The notes beneath the pieces are model-generated. The model worked only from the letters and a program-made list of their open reading frames with translations. It was not told where the DNA came from and did not search any database. A stretch of DNA of 64,000 nucleotides from Epiperipatus broadwayi (Eukaryota > Onychophora > Udeonychophora > Euonychophora > Peripatidae), in the NCBI GenBank assembly GCA_028023455.1, contig JAQFVV010012398.1, positions 8,890,682 through 8,954,681 of the forward strand, given 5' to 3'. Within the stretch, counting starts at the first letter, position 1, and each line of letters opens with the position of its first letter. Positions 49,907-62,100 of this stretch are shown here, one piece after another. The translations under genes and the position numbers were made by a program.

Positions 49907-49936
49907 GAATTCATTTTCTAATTAGAAAATGAATTC
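49907..49936. repeat. perfect 30-bp palindrome
   Basis: GAATTCATTTTCTAA is followed directly by its exact reverse complement, with CTAATTAG at the centre (TAATTA is a homeodomain-type core). Two partial echoes of the AGAAAATGA and TTAATTAG half follow within 40 bp. Confidence 0.9.
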
Positions 49937-50344
49937 TTAAAATCAGAAAATGATTTTAATTAGGAAATCCTTATCTTTTTCTAATTAATAAAACTTTAAC
50001 TGTTGTTTTTGAAAAGGGAAAATCTGAAAGCTTATCGAAAGAATGTAGCTTTTAATCAATAAACTTTAACAACTTATTTAAAAATAAAATCAAACATTCC
50101 CAATGCAATGAAACTTTTAAACAATTATATATATTTAAATATTTACAAATATATACGCACAATCCACGCAGTTATAATATATAAATTCATGAATAATTCT
50201 ATCATGAATTTATTAATAGAATTGATCAATTTAAATCTGAAACTAATTATTTGAATACACATTTATGAAATAAGTTATTCTTTATGGAAATTAGCGTGGA
50301 TTGAACATATAAAGCCCCATTGCATCGGAAATTTAAGGTTATTA

Positions 50345-50455
50345 CTAGGGTTTGAAGTGGGCTTATGGCTAGAGGTCATGAAGCTAGGATCGAACTCAGA
50401 TCTGACTGCTTCAGTAACTAATCCAGAGTTAATTCAGTTTGTCATCTAAAAATTG
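50345..50455 (-). mobile_element. possible tRNA-like SINE remnant
   Basis: The minus strand contains GAGTTCGATCC, a good B box, preceded by GGATTAGTTACTGAAGCAG, a loose A box at tRNA-like distance. It has no relation to S1, no clear tail and no duplication. Confidence 0.3.
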
Positions 50456-50919
50456 GGCAGTAAATGGTTATCAAGATATTTTTAATTAAAATTAAATTAA
50501 GAATGGAAAACAATCTTTACTACCCTGCAATTAGTAAACCTAGTGAATAACTTCTTTTTTAGTATTCCACCATAAAGAAATATCAAAGAGACCTTTATCT
50601 TACTATAGATTATTTAAAATTAAAGATAGTTTCATTTTTACTTATATATGTGTGTGCTTTTAGAACAATAATAAGAACATAAATTACATTGTTTATCTTT
50701 AACACATCTTTTAATGGCAAAATAATTTTTAAAACTTCATGGAGTCTAGAATATCTACCACAATTTAACTGATAGCTTTTTAAAATAATGATTAACTCAG
50801 ATAGGTCTGTGGTTATAGTTTACTAAATAATTTTTGGCAATCAATGAATTAATTAAACATATATTATTATAAATATAAACAATGAATTTGTATTAATTTT
50901 TATATTTACTTTATTACAG

Positions 50920-51627
50920 TTTCCATCTGCTCCAGTAGTTGCTATGAAAAGACCTTATACTGAGCTAATAAAGCCTCCTACACACGACAAGGGTGTTGAA
51001 GAGCATAAAGAAGACAATAATCATGATGCTGCTTACAAATTTCAAGAAGTATCTCATTCTAGTCCAGTAGATGGCACTGAAAAAATTGTAAAAGAGGATG
51101 CTCAAGATGATAGTCAAAATTCTAAATATAATTTTGTAGCCACAGACAGGGAGATTATTCCTGGAATCAAAGAAAGTGCACTAGCTGAAGATTCTGAGGA
51201 CTCTGAACACAATTCATACTACAAATACCATGCTTATGACAGAGAAATTCCAGCTCTTTTTAAAACCTATTATCCTGTTTATTATCCTGCTTATCCAATG
51301 GTACCTTCTATGGGATATGGAGGAAATTATAAAACTCCATTTATGGGATCAGGAAATATTCTTCTTGGTTATGGGAATGGTAATAATTTTGGGAAAATGC
51401 ATCCAAATATTGGAAGTAATGGATATGGAGCATTCCCTATTGCACTTAATGATGCCTATCCCCTGACCAATGGCTATGGTTCATTTCCTGATAGTGGTTA
51501 TGGAGCTTATCCTTTAGATTCTTTTCCTTCATTAAATTATTTTCCATATGAATCAGCTAGCTCTTATAAGCCTTCTTCACAAAAGATTGTAATCGGAAAA
51601 GATAGTGGATATTATAAAAATGATTAA
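50920..51627 (+). CDS. terminal exon of an unrecognised Gly/Tyr/Pro-rich protein
   Basis: The exon begins after TTTATTACAG, an acceptor with a T-rich tract. The frame is open from the first base (phase 0), reading FPSAPVVAM before the first internal ATG at 50944, so the upstream part lies on another exon. It ends at TAA 51625-51627, giving about 235 residues. The first half is acidic and contains three related segments: around AAYKFQEV, SKYNFVATDREI and SYYKYHAYDREI, each preceded by an Asp/Glu/Asn/Ser run. The second half is rich in Gly, Tyr, Pro and Phe: YYPVYYPAYPMVPSMGYGG, then NGYGAFP, NGYGSFP and SGYGAYP repeats. The composition suggests a secreted structural protein (cuticle, silk, byssus or shell-matrix type). 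That is inference; no family was recognised. Codon use is balanced and there are no lesions. Confidence 0.85.
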   Translation, partial: FPSAPVVAMKRPYTELIKPPTHDKGVEEHKEDNNHDAAYKFQEVSHSSPVDGTEKIVKEDAQDDSQNSKYNFVATDREIIPGIKESALAEDSEDSEHNSYYKYHAYDREIPALFKTYYPVYYPAYPMVPSMGYGGNYKTPFMGSGNILLGYGNGNNFGKMHPNIGSNGYGAFPIALNDAYPLTNGYGSFPDSGYGAYPLDSFPSLNYFPYESASSYKPSSQKIVIGKDSGYYKND

Positions 51628-51890
51628 AACTGTTTTAAGCAATGTAAAACTGTTTTTTGCATTTATGAAAAATAATGATGTAGAACTCGGAAATAACTGG
51701 AAATTATAATGTACAAAGTTTTTTAAGTGATATAGCTTGATGTTAGAAATTATACTCAAGGTTTAAAACATAAAATTATAAGACCTGGAATATTGCATAT
51801 TTAAAAGAATGATAAATAGGGGAAGAAATAAAATAGATACCTACAAAAAAAATATTTTATTTTACTTAATAAAATATATATAATTGTAAT
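51628..51890 (+). other. 3' untranslated region with two AATAAA signals
   Basis: AATAAA occurs at 51827-51832 and 51868-51873, about 200 and 240 bases after the stop. Either could direct cleavage of the transcript of the exon above. Confidence 0.55.
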
Positions 51891-52985
51891 GATTTACATT
51901 TATTAATTGCGTTTACGATATTGAAGAATGCATTTGTATAATATCACTGGCTCGTGACATACGATTTAATGAGTCAAAATCTGAAAATCTCAACTCTGAC
52001 CTTTCTGATATTCAGGTGTCACATGACTTTCTGGAATTATTTCATTATTTATTTTATTTGCTGGGTAACTAAGATAGATCAATCGCCTTTCTGTGATTTT
52101 TTTTATTTTTAAGCTCTTCAGAATAACAATAAAAATAGATATGATTTCATTCAATTAATTCTTTTAATAAATGTATACATAAATTTTTATTATGCAAAGA
52201 ATTATAACAAACCGATGAAGAGTATTCCAGTTTATGCCGTCAAGATCTGAAGATACTTTTTTTTTAATAAACAAAAAAATAAGTGTGTTTAAAAAAAACT
52301 TTCAACCAAAATGTAGTGACGGCATTAATATAATCATATGTAAATGTGAAGATACTAAACAAATTTTATGTAATTTTATATTTGTTTTATGTTGTTTTAA
52401 ATTTATATAGTATTATTTTAAAAATATTTTTTTATTTTTAATATATATGCAGAACTTGACTTAAGAGTGCCTGTACTTATATGCCAAATAATTGTGGAAT
52501 TATATATAAAATCTTTTTTGGATGGGAATTTAAAAATAAATTATTGCATCGGAAATTTGGGGATTATCAAATTATTAGAATAATGTTTTCAAAGTAAAAA
52601 ATAAAAAATAAACAATTTTATTCATAGTTTAGATAAGAAAATTAATAGAGGTTTATCAAACTTGGAAAGATCTCAAGATAAAATTCTGTAAATTAAGCCT
52701 GCATATCCATGTCACTTGAAAACCAAAAATTTACAATAGATATCAAAATGTTTGAATTAATAATATGCACAATATATGATTTAACAGATATATTAATATA
52801 TAGAAATTATATTATCACAGATCTCAAGTTTGAACAGACCAATAGAATATTATTGCAATCAAATGGTTTTTTTCCTAGTAACAGTTACTTTGATACCAGT
52901 TTCCTGTAATAATCTATTGATTTGTTTAATCAGGAGGCCTATAATAATGTAATATAAATACAATAACAAATTAGTTAGCCCAATA
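51891..52985. other. no supported gene
   Basis: AT-rich. Contains an inverted ATGCCGTCA / TGACGGCAT pair (about 52235 and 52318) that may bound a tiny foldback. It also has TTGCATCGGAAATTT at 52544, which occurs at 50319 as well. Confidence 0.4.
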
Positions 52986-52989
52986 GATT

Positions 52990-53145
52990 GTTAAAATACT
53001 TAGAAATTACATATGAAATGGATGGATGAAATAAGAAATTTGTTGGTGTGATGTGAAGAGAAACTATAGATTGGGAAAAAACTGGATTAAATTTGGAGAT
53101 ATCTTCATTATTAGTGGACTGCTAATGGTTGAAAATGCTAATAAT
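52990..53145 (+). mobile_element. RTE-type LINE 3' end, copy R4
   Basis: A sequence around GGATGAAATAAGAAATTTG, AACTGGATTAAATTTGGAGA and CTAATGGTTGAAAATG matches the 3' end of R1. Only the last 150 bp remain. Confidence 0.65.
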
Positions 53146-53426
53146 ATATATATAATATAGAGATTTTTAACATAGTGACATAATAAAATGAGAGATTATT
53201 AAAGAGAATACATTTATATAAGTATGTGTTATGGTATACATAAATCTATGTGAGTATATATGCGAATGTGCTCACTCATTTACTCTTAAAATATTTTTTA
53301 TTGCCTTTTGTCTGTCTTGTGATGAAAATTGATTATGAAATGCAGAAAATATAATGATACTTAAATAATGTTTTAACTTCAAACTAATTTTATAAGATAT
53401 ATAACTATTACTGTCAATATTTAAAA

Positions 53427-54150
53427 ACCAGGCACTTCACAAACCTGGAACTTAATTGTAAATATAGGGGATTTGAACTCAAACTTTCAAGCACCCTTCA
53501 ACTGTCCACTCTATCTCATACAACTGATAAACATGACCACATAAATGTAAAAAAGATAAACAATCACCAATATATGTATTTCATGCTAAACCAGCACCCA
53601 TCAGTTGGTCCAGATTATCATCTCCCACACATATATATAATCAGTGCTCAGTTTATAGCAAATCATCACACTTTAATAGACAGGCTTCAATCTACTCCAA
53701 CCTCCAACTTTTCAACCATCTATATCATTAAAAATCTGAGATGGAAAGTCCAAATCCCATGCTGATGCCAACATTATTGCCATGCCCATGTTGACCTCAA
53801 GTCACTCTGACCCCTCATGTACAGAACCTTATCCATTTAAATACATAGAAAAGGAACCAGGCACTTCACAAACCTAGAGCTTAATTGTAAATATAGGGGA
53901 TTTGAACTCAAACTTTCAAGCACCCTTCAACTATCCACACTATCTCATACACCTGATACATGTGACACATACATGTAAAAAAGATAAACAATCACCAATA
54001 TACATATTTCATGCTAAAATAGCACTCATCAGTTGGTCCAGATTATCATCTCCCACACACATATATATAATCAGTGCTCAGTTTATATTAAGAAAGCAAA
54101 TCCTCACACTTTAATGGACAGGCTTCAATCTACTCCAACCTCCAACTTTT
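53427..54150 (-). repeat. two direct copies of SINE-like repeat S2
   Basis: The copies at 53427-53717 and 53856-54149 are about 90 percent alike by eye, with start points 429 bp apart. On the minus strand each contains GAGTTCAAATCCCC, a strong B box, preceded about 35 bases earlier by GATAGAGTGGACAG (A-box-like), then AAGTGCCTGGTT. A third copy in the other orientation lies at 63215-63450. They may be a tRNA-related SINE duplicated with its flank, or the ends of a larger element. Confidence 0.6.
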
Positions 54151-54409
54151 TGGGTTTGGTGTCATTTTTTTTAATAGATTTTTTGCTAAAGACTTGTGTA
54201 TAGACTCAATGCTTATTGATACAATTTGTTACTGTTCTGTTTACCAGAACATTTTGTCTGTTGAAGTCTTTATATAGAGTAAATGTTTTTGATGCAATTT
54301 GTGATTGTTTTATATGAACATTCTTTCTATCCAAATCTATTCATAAAGTTAATGTTTTTTCAATCTTCACTAAATGCTTATCATCTATAGTGGTTATTAT
54401 TTTTACTAA

Positions 54410-54590
54410 TTACAAGAGCTATTATAGGTTAATGAGAAAACTTGTTAGCCTCAAAGATTGTCAATTAGTAGTAATTAATAGTTTCTTGGTAATTTCAAAG
54501 GATACAAGTTATCTCTGTTTGCATGGATATATCATCATTTCTACTCTTTATTAGAGTAACAATTCATGAATTTTAATAAGCCTATAAATA
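54410..54590. repeat. inverted copy of the 28020-28700 repeat
   Basis: Read in reverse it gives CATGCAAACAGAGATAACTT and CTAATTGACAATC followed by AACAAG, as at 28095-28180. Confidence 0.55.
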
Positions 54591-54624
54591 AATTGCAGTT
54601 ATTAAATGTACAGAATGGATAAAC

Positions 54625-55050
54625 ATCATTATCATTTTCAACTATTATCAATCTACTATATAATAAACATCATTCAATGTGTCACTTTCTCCAATCCATA
54701 ACCCCTCTTATTCACATTACACCAATGAACTTCCTTATTGCATTTTAACTATAGTATTTTTAATAGATCTACAAATTCTTGTAATCCAGTTTAATGCTTC
54801 AACTGACCATCTACTGTTATCACTTTTACCAATATGTCCAGTTTTGGTTCAACTTTTTAATTCTTTCAATGATATTTTTTTGTTTTCATGATCAAGTATT
54901 TTACTTTCATTCCATTCTCATTTCTGCTAAGAAACATCTCTTCATTTTTTACTAGATCATCTAAAGTCTCTATATTACTTTTCTATTAACTGTTCAAGTT
55001 TTACATCTGTAAGTAAGAATTAATAAAACACTTCAATTAAAAATGGTCTT
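54625..55050 (-). mobile_element. RTE-type LINE 3' end, copy R5
   Basis: On the plus strand it reads ATTATCATTTTCAACTATTATCAAT and later CTTTTTAATTCTTTCAATG and CATCTGTAAGTAAG, shown in parts, parallel to 39460-39870. Diverged and non-coding. Confidence 0.65.
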
Positions 55051-55059
55051 TTTCATATT

Positions 55060-57640
55060 AAAATGGATTAATTTTTATACACAATTTATTTAGAAACCGA
55101 CAAGAGATATTATTGTAACAGAGGCTCTCTTTACTGATGATTTATCTAGATTAATAATTCATATATATATATATATATTCTAACCTCCCCCCCCGTGCAT
55201 TCTCACCCCAAAATATATTGTTTATTATGAATATTACGGGTTCTAGCTCAGTTAACAAATAAATAAATGAAATATTCAGCATTAATTAAAATGATTACTA
55301 GCTCTAATTTTAAAATACAAATACGGTTCAATTTTAAAATGAATTAACAAATATTTACTATTTTCATGAGACATGGAGTGACAATACAGGGAACGAGATA
55401 GACTACATTGAGCCATTATCCACACGATACTACCTCAATGGCATAAGAACACTATTCCCCCTTTTTACTATACCAAATAACTAACTCATAGTATTCTTAC
55501 GACTTTCTGAGCTCTATTCACTACGATTAAAATAATAATCATATCTTAATCTTCTTTATAACAAGAATCTAGCTCAATTAAATAAAATGAAGTAAAATAA
55601 AATAAAATCTCAGGTTCATAAATTGTATTCTAACTGATTTAAAATTACGGTAGTAAAATATGAAAAGGGAATTTTATGTCATAATCTACTACACAGCAAC
55701 TAACAATAATAAAAATAATAATAACAATAATAATATAATATAATCTTATTTCTTCCTAAATGAAATAAATAAATACGTACGTGGTAGTATTTTAATAATC
55801 TGACAACAGAATACGTGTGGCAACATTAGCATATAATTTAATGTAATATTGTGGCAACCGACTTATGACCAATAAATAATATAAAATTATGATCTTTTAA
55901 TTTTAACATACCAATAAATTCTCAAAATTCTTATAACACTTTTATGTTTACCTTTTGTGCAAAATCTATATGTCTGTTTCAATTATAAATGTATCGTGAT
56001 TTCATGCATCCATGTGGAGAAATAACAACTCGGACACAAAACTTTAAAACAAATTTAAAACAAAGTTTATTAACAACATAAATAAATTAACAATATTTTT
56101 ACACTATATACATTGGATATCCCTTACTTTCATATCTCAACTTAGTTTATTAGTTTATAAAATGAAATCAAAATATTATTTACTTTTCCTAGTTAAATCT
56201 TATTTTTTTTAACACTTAAGAAAATACAGTATTATTACTTGATTTATTATTATGGTTAGCTTATTACAAAATGCATTTCTTATATGACTATCACAAACAC
56301 TTTTCATCCCTAATATTATTAAAATTATATTTTTTTTACAAAAATTTACATTCGTAATAAAATTCTACAAAATAACAAATTTTAGTTTTATATTGGTTGT
56401 ATGGAATCTTACAAAGTCAAAACATTATTCTACATTCGGTATTAGGTTTTTATTGTTCATTATCCGATGTTTATTAATCCTAATATTCTCATTCAAGCCT
56501 TACTTCGGATGATATAATTATAACTATTAATATACCATGCACAAGTATATGTTTATTATACATTATTGAACTATTTTCTTAATAAATATGCAATACTTAT
56601 TTTCTAAATATTATTTAAAAAAAAATTCATTCAAATTTTATTATCACTTTAAAAAATACTTGGTTTAGATTTCTTTTCAAAATCTTATATTCATTTCTGA
56701 ATTAATTTTACAATGTATTATATGATTCTTTCTCTCTTTATGATATTTTGGACTTTCAATTTTAAAGTTACACAATTCTATACATTCCAGCAAATAAACT
56801 ATTCTTACATAAACGATAACATATCTTCAGTTCTATTTTATTCATTATTTCTTTGAAAATATCTTTCTGACCGATGCAGATTCACGAAATAAGGATAGCG
56901 AAGATAGATGCATAGGATCAAAATACAACTAGAATATTACTCATCATATACCTTGACAATCATGGCACAGTGAATTAAAAGACACTATAGAGGAGTGACC
57001 TTTACCTGTCTACCAACCTCTATCATAGGAACGATGCTAAAGCTATTTCTTCAGCTTTATTCTAACATCAAAAGTTTAAAGATATGCAAAAACACTGTCC
57101 AAACTATATGTGTTCAGTCATAGGGCCTAGTTAACTATACTGAAATCACACAAAACTAAATATGATCCAAATCCTTTATATTTTCCTATTTCTTAAAAAA
57201 AAACATCATCTTGGTTTCCTCTCCACTAGTACTTCCAAGTCACTATCCGATCTTATTTCTCAAGATTTTTTCTATACTGTACATCGACAAATACATATCT
57301 GCATTACTAACAATAATAAAATTCATTTATTTTAAAACTATTCCACTGTTCTATAAGAAAATCTTTTTACTACTTTCCTCCGTATATTTAATCATATACA
57401 AACTATTTAAATATCTGAATACTTTATCACATGAAAGTTCAAAAGAATCACACAATTGTTCTGTTAAATTATATTATTAATATACTTTAAATAAATTATT
57501 GCATGCATATTCCGAATTACTCCTATCTCATTATATGTTAAAAATGTTGTATAAAATGTGTACATATAATTTAAACTTTCACACTTCATTCTTAGGTCAA
57601 TAGATGATCTAAAAAAAACACATTATGCATTATAAATAAC
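55060..57640. other. AT-rich DNA without supported genes
   Basis: Short AT and C runs near 55160-55195. A less AT-rich patch at 55370-55480 and TACGTACGTGG near 55776 do not form a recognisable feature. Confidence 0.45.
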
Positions 57641-57652
57641 TATTAAAATTAC

Positions 57653-57708
57653 CAAAACGACCTTTATCTCCTCGATCGCGTTCCGTAGGCTTCACCATCC
57701 ATTTGATC
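57653..57708 (-). CDS. candidate 56-nt micro-exon, unrecognised
   Basis: On the minus strand a patch far richer in G and C than its surroundings is bounded by TATATCTACAAG (acceptor-like) and G-GTAATT (donor-like). Between them one frame reads IKWMVKPTERDRGDKGRF, with four CGN or AGN arginine codons and high charge, unlike chance frames here. It would start and end within a codon (phase 1 to 1 by my count). A second frame is also open for most of its length, so the frame choice is tentative. No neighbouring exon was identified. Confidence 0.3.
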
Positions 57709-58949
57709 CTTGTAGATATAAGATTCACATCCATACACTTTATTTTAAACACTATTTCTATAATTTTATCAAGCTATTATATTTAAATTTTAATATTACT
57801 AAATTTATGTTTTATGTTTTCCCTAATCTCACATAACATTTTATATTTTAAAATAAATTAGTAAAAAAAATATTCCAAACTATATTTACTGTACTTCTTC
57901 ATCAAATTTCCTTGAAAACCGTTCATACTAAAGCTAAAAAAAAATGTTTATTATTTCTTCTTCAGTCACTTAATGTTCTTCTCCCTGCTTGTTCAATTTT
58001 AAGGTAAAACAATTATTGCTCTGTTTAATAAATATTCATAGATGACAATCCTTGGTTTTTTATAATATTTAATACAATTATTAATTATGATATCAATTAA
58101 TCCCGTAAAGAAAACGTCTACATATTCTCTTCTAATATTTTCTGCTAATATTTTCCCCCGCGCGACTTTTATGATGCATCTTCTCAGTACTTTGATTTAA
58201 ATATTCAATAAAACTTTTCTGTTTCCATGGATTCATTTCATTAAGTAAATTAGATTTATATTTTCCAAATCTTTATCTTTATTAAGCATTTCTCTAATGA
58301 ACACTTTATAATATTTTTAATTCTTCTTAGAGAAAGTTTTTCTGTTCCTTTTTCATAAAAACACAATAGCTCTTTCATATTATTATTCTGTAACTTTTTT
58401 CCTTCTTTTAAAATTCTGGTACTATATACTTTGTAATGTTTCCTTTAAAAAGACAAACATTCTTTCTCCATTATAACTTTTACATAATTTTTTCTTTATG
58501 ATATACGCATCTTAATTTTTCCATAGAGAAGAATAAAAAAAAACTTCGGAGTAGCCTTTTAAAATTGTGCGTCATAATTTTTCCTGACGGCAAATAACTT
58601 TTCTTTTAAGTTTTCTGTATAATGTCCAAATTATATTTATCTGAGTTCTAATGATTTTCTGGTTGATCACAAATAAACTGTATTCAAGGCACTTTACAAT
58701 TATTTTTACTTTATCAATACTTTTAGGTATTTTTTTCTGTAGTATTTCCATTTTACTGTAAGGTTTCGGCTAAACTTGAATAAAAATCCTGGTAAGAAAT
58801 CTTTTAAATTAGCCCTCCATTTAAAGGCAGTTCAAAATATTATATGTTAAAACAAAACTTTTAAAATAAATACAAAATTTTTAAAAATTATAACACTTTT
58901 CTAGCTTACGATCTTATACAGCTAAAAAAATATGTTACTCCTTCCTTTA
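57709..58949. other. no supported gene
   Basis: AT-rich. A CCCCCGCGCGAC patch at 58155 stands out in base composition only. Confidence 0.4.
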
Positions 58950-58959
58950 CTTACACATT

Positions 58960-59110
58960 ACTTCTCCCGCTCCATCTAATTCTTATATTTCGTCTGCTAA
59001 ATTACCTCCGTTGATTGGTTAATGACTTTTTTTTAGCGCGAACAAATTTACACTTTTTTAGTTTTATAACAGACTAGACTTTTTTAAAATAAAGAATTTA
59101 TGACGTCATG
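58960..59110. promoter_or_regulatory. possible promoter-like patch (CCAAT and CRE boxes)
   Basis: TTGATTGGTTAAT (inverted CCAAT box) near 59013, AGCGCGAAC near 59035, and the full palindrome TGACGTCA near 59101-59108 occur within 100 bp. No transcript is evident on either side. Confidence 0.25.
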
Positions 59111-62100
59111 TTTTAAAATATTACTTAGAATAGTATTTTTAAACTCAATTATAGTTTTATCAAAATCATTTAAACTTTAAAACAATTATTAAAATAACAT
59201 TTAATATTTCAACTTTTACTTTAACGATAGATAGCAATTACATTTAGTTTTATAATTCACAAACTTTATTATTATATTCTAACAAGCGTGTGTGTGAAGG
59301 TATATAATATACAGTCACATGATTACTAACTTTATCAGATGATTTTTTAAATTTACGTCTCGGTCTAAATTACCAAAACTGATATATTTTATAAAATTTT
59401 GGAAAATAATTTAAAAATGTAGAACTAAATATAATTCTCACCATCCCAAAGTTTATTTTAAAATATATTAGATTAAATTTGAATATTAATTATAATTATA
59501 ATATTACATATAGCGTTTATTTAATTTATTAGTTTTAAAACATTACAATTGGATTGTTAATATACTTTTAACTATTTATAGCTGTATTATTTTATATGGC
59601 CAGCTTTTACAACCATAAGCAAGGATATAATTAAGCTTTATTTAACTGTTTTTTTTTTTAAATAATCCATTACACTTTTATATACCAGGTAATTTTCAGC
59701 CTTAAATTGTACTATAAAATCTAATCGATCATATAATTATCAATATATTACACAAACGTATTTTAAAATTTAAAATTTTTTAGCAATTGACCATTCTACC
59801 CTATTATGACCTATAGATAAGGGCACAATATATATATATATATATATATATATTGAAACACTGTATGCTGATATTTATATATATATATATTGTACTGGTC
59901 AAAACATGTTTATCCATCTAACATGAGCTGGAACTCAAAAAATGTACTTCAAACCCAGTCAAGCCCGAGATTCAGGTCAGGGACCAATCTGCATTTGAAC
60001 CCATTCTCTAAGCCCCATATCAAACATCTAATGAATAACACATAATGATGGCACATAAGAATTCATTTTAAATTCGGCCCACTAGCAGAGCAGAAAAGAC
60101 AATGAGACTTATTTGATCTAATCATTAGGTTTGCTAACTAAAGACTATGGATGGTGCAAAATATATATAAAATATGATATAGACTGAAGTAATAGTGTGG
60201 ATCACAGAAAATGAATAAATATATATTCAAAATGATTAAAATTTAAATACAGTTTATTAATTAAAAATTATAAAGATAGCACTGTCTGTATAAGCCAGAC
60301 AATGCCGTTAACTCATTAAAAGATAAATAATGTACATTTGAAATAACTTTTAATGAAGTGCCATTTAGATTTACATTAATGGCTTGTTAATTTATTTATA
60401 CTCTCTATACCTCAGGTTAATGCAAGATAGTATCATAATAAAGTGCTTAAACAAAAGTACAATTACATAAAGAAAGGTTGATTTCAAGATATACAAGGCC
60501 TATGGTGAATTACATCATAATGGTCAAATCTGCACAAACAGCTAGAAGACCTATGTTTACCCTATGATTCATTTTATACACTAAAGGAATAAAACATAAA
60601 AAAGAATTGAACACCCATATAAACCAACAATTACATTTTGACAAGAAATCCTTAAGTTTAAAACACTGCAAGAACACATAAGCAATAAACTACAAATATG
60701 ATATTATGGTATCTTTTTAAACAACAGATAAGATATAACTTGGAAATAACATATAAAATTCCACCAGAAAAAAATAAATAGATGCTTAATAGTAGGGCTA
60801 TAGTCACTCTAACTTAATTATAAATCATTAATATAGTCTAATGATAACAATAGCTAAAATAATTCACTATCTAACATATATGCAATTGTGACCGTGCAAA
60901 TAATCAAACCTAAAAAACATCATTCACTCAGGTGCAAATATTCTTTACAAATTTCAAATGGTAATCAGCATGATATGAGAAATAATTTTTCAAACAAGAC
61001 ACTCTAAAGTGTTTAACTTTAAGTTCTGAAATAATACTAACTGATGTAAGCATATGAAACAATTATAATAAATATAATATTCTAAATAAATAAATTACTA
61101 AAAATGTTATTGTTAATAACACTTGTCCAGCGAAGTTCTGTTGAAACATCAAAATAAAGTTATTATTTATCACACCTCAAATATATCTACTCTCTATATC
61201 ATCTCATACCACATATATAATATATATTTTAAAATTCAACATGACAAATATTAAACATATTTTTTTAAAGCATAACAATTTAAAATTAAAAGTGAGAAAA
61301 AAAAAATGAAAATAAAGAAAAATTAATTTGTTTTTTACCAACACACTTCTCCATTTCGATGAGTTTTTAAAGTCACTTGCAATTAAAAAAATTTTTATTA
61401 TTTTCATTCCATTCATTCATAGTCCTGAAAATAAACTTTAAATTTATAACAGGTAAATATTGATAATTAATTCCGCAAAAGTTTATTCTCAAAAATTTCA
61501 TCTTTTTATGTATAAATGATTATAGTTTAAAAGAAATCATTTTCTTTTTTTTTTTTTTCCAAATATAGTTTCCAGATAAAACGTATTCTTGATAAAACAC
61601 AAATTTATTGCAGCAGCTGGGTTAATTTATAAAATATCTTATTTATATGCATATATGACATAGTATTAGTTTGCAATCTTTTTATTTTTATTTTTAGAAG
61701 CACAAATAAATTATCAAAATAGATAAATCTAACCAAAATGTATATTTCACTATTGGTAATTATAATATATGTATATTAGTGATTTAAGTTTTAGATATAA
61801 GTAGTAGCATCAGTTTAAACATTTCTTTTTCTTTTTTTAAAACAGACTGATATATGGTTTTAATGAACATTAATTTAAATATAATTTATATTTCAATGAT
61901 TCTATCATAAATCTCATAGCATATTATATGCATAAATTAATAATTGAAGTTTTAATATTTCACATTTTATAAGTTATTAAAAACATCATGACACTAGCAG
62001 GAATATATAATTAATAATAACAGTTTTATATTAAAATGCTAAGTAGAAAATTAAACAATTCAATTCAGGAGTCAATGCTAGATTATTTAAGAATAATGCA

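Larger units (their letters stand above)
48380..50919. other. TE-poor, less AT-rich stretch upstream of the coding exon
   Basis: This stretch contrasts with the rest of the window: sparse repeats, many CG dinucleotides (49060-49400), and no retroelement motif. GGAACAGAGAG-GTAACG near 49104 resembles a 5' splice site, but no convincing open frame accompanies it. It may hold upstream non-coding exons or regulatory DNA of the gene ending at 51627. It also includes a perfect palindrome at 49907-49936 and a tRNA-like stretch near 50345. Confidence 0.4.
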
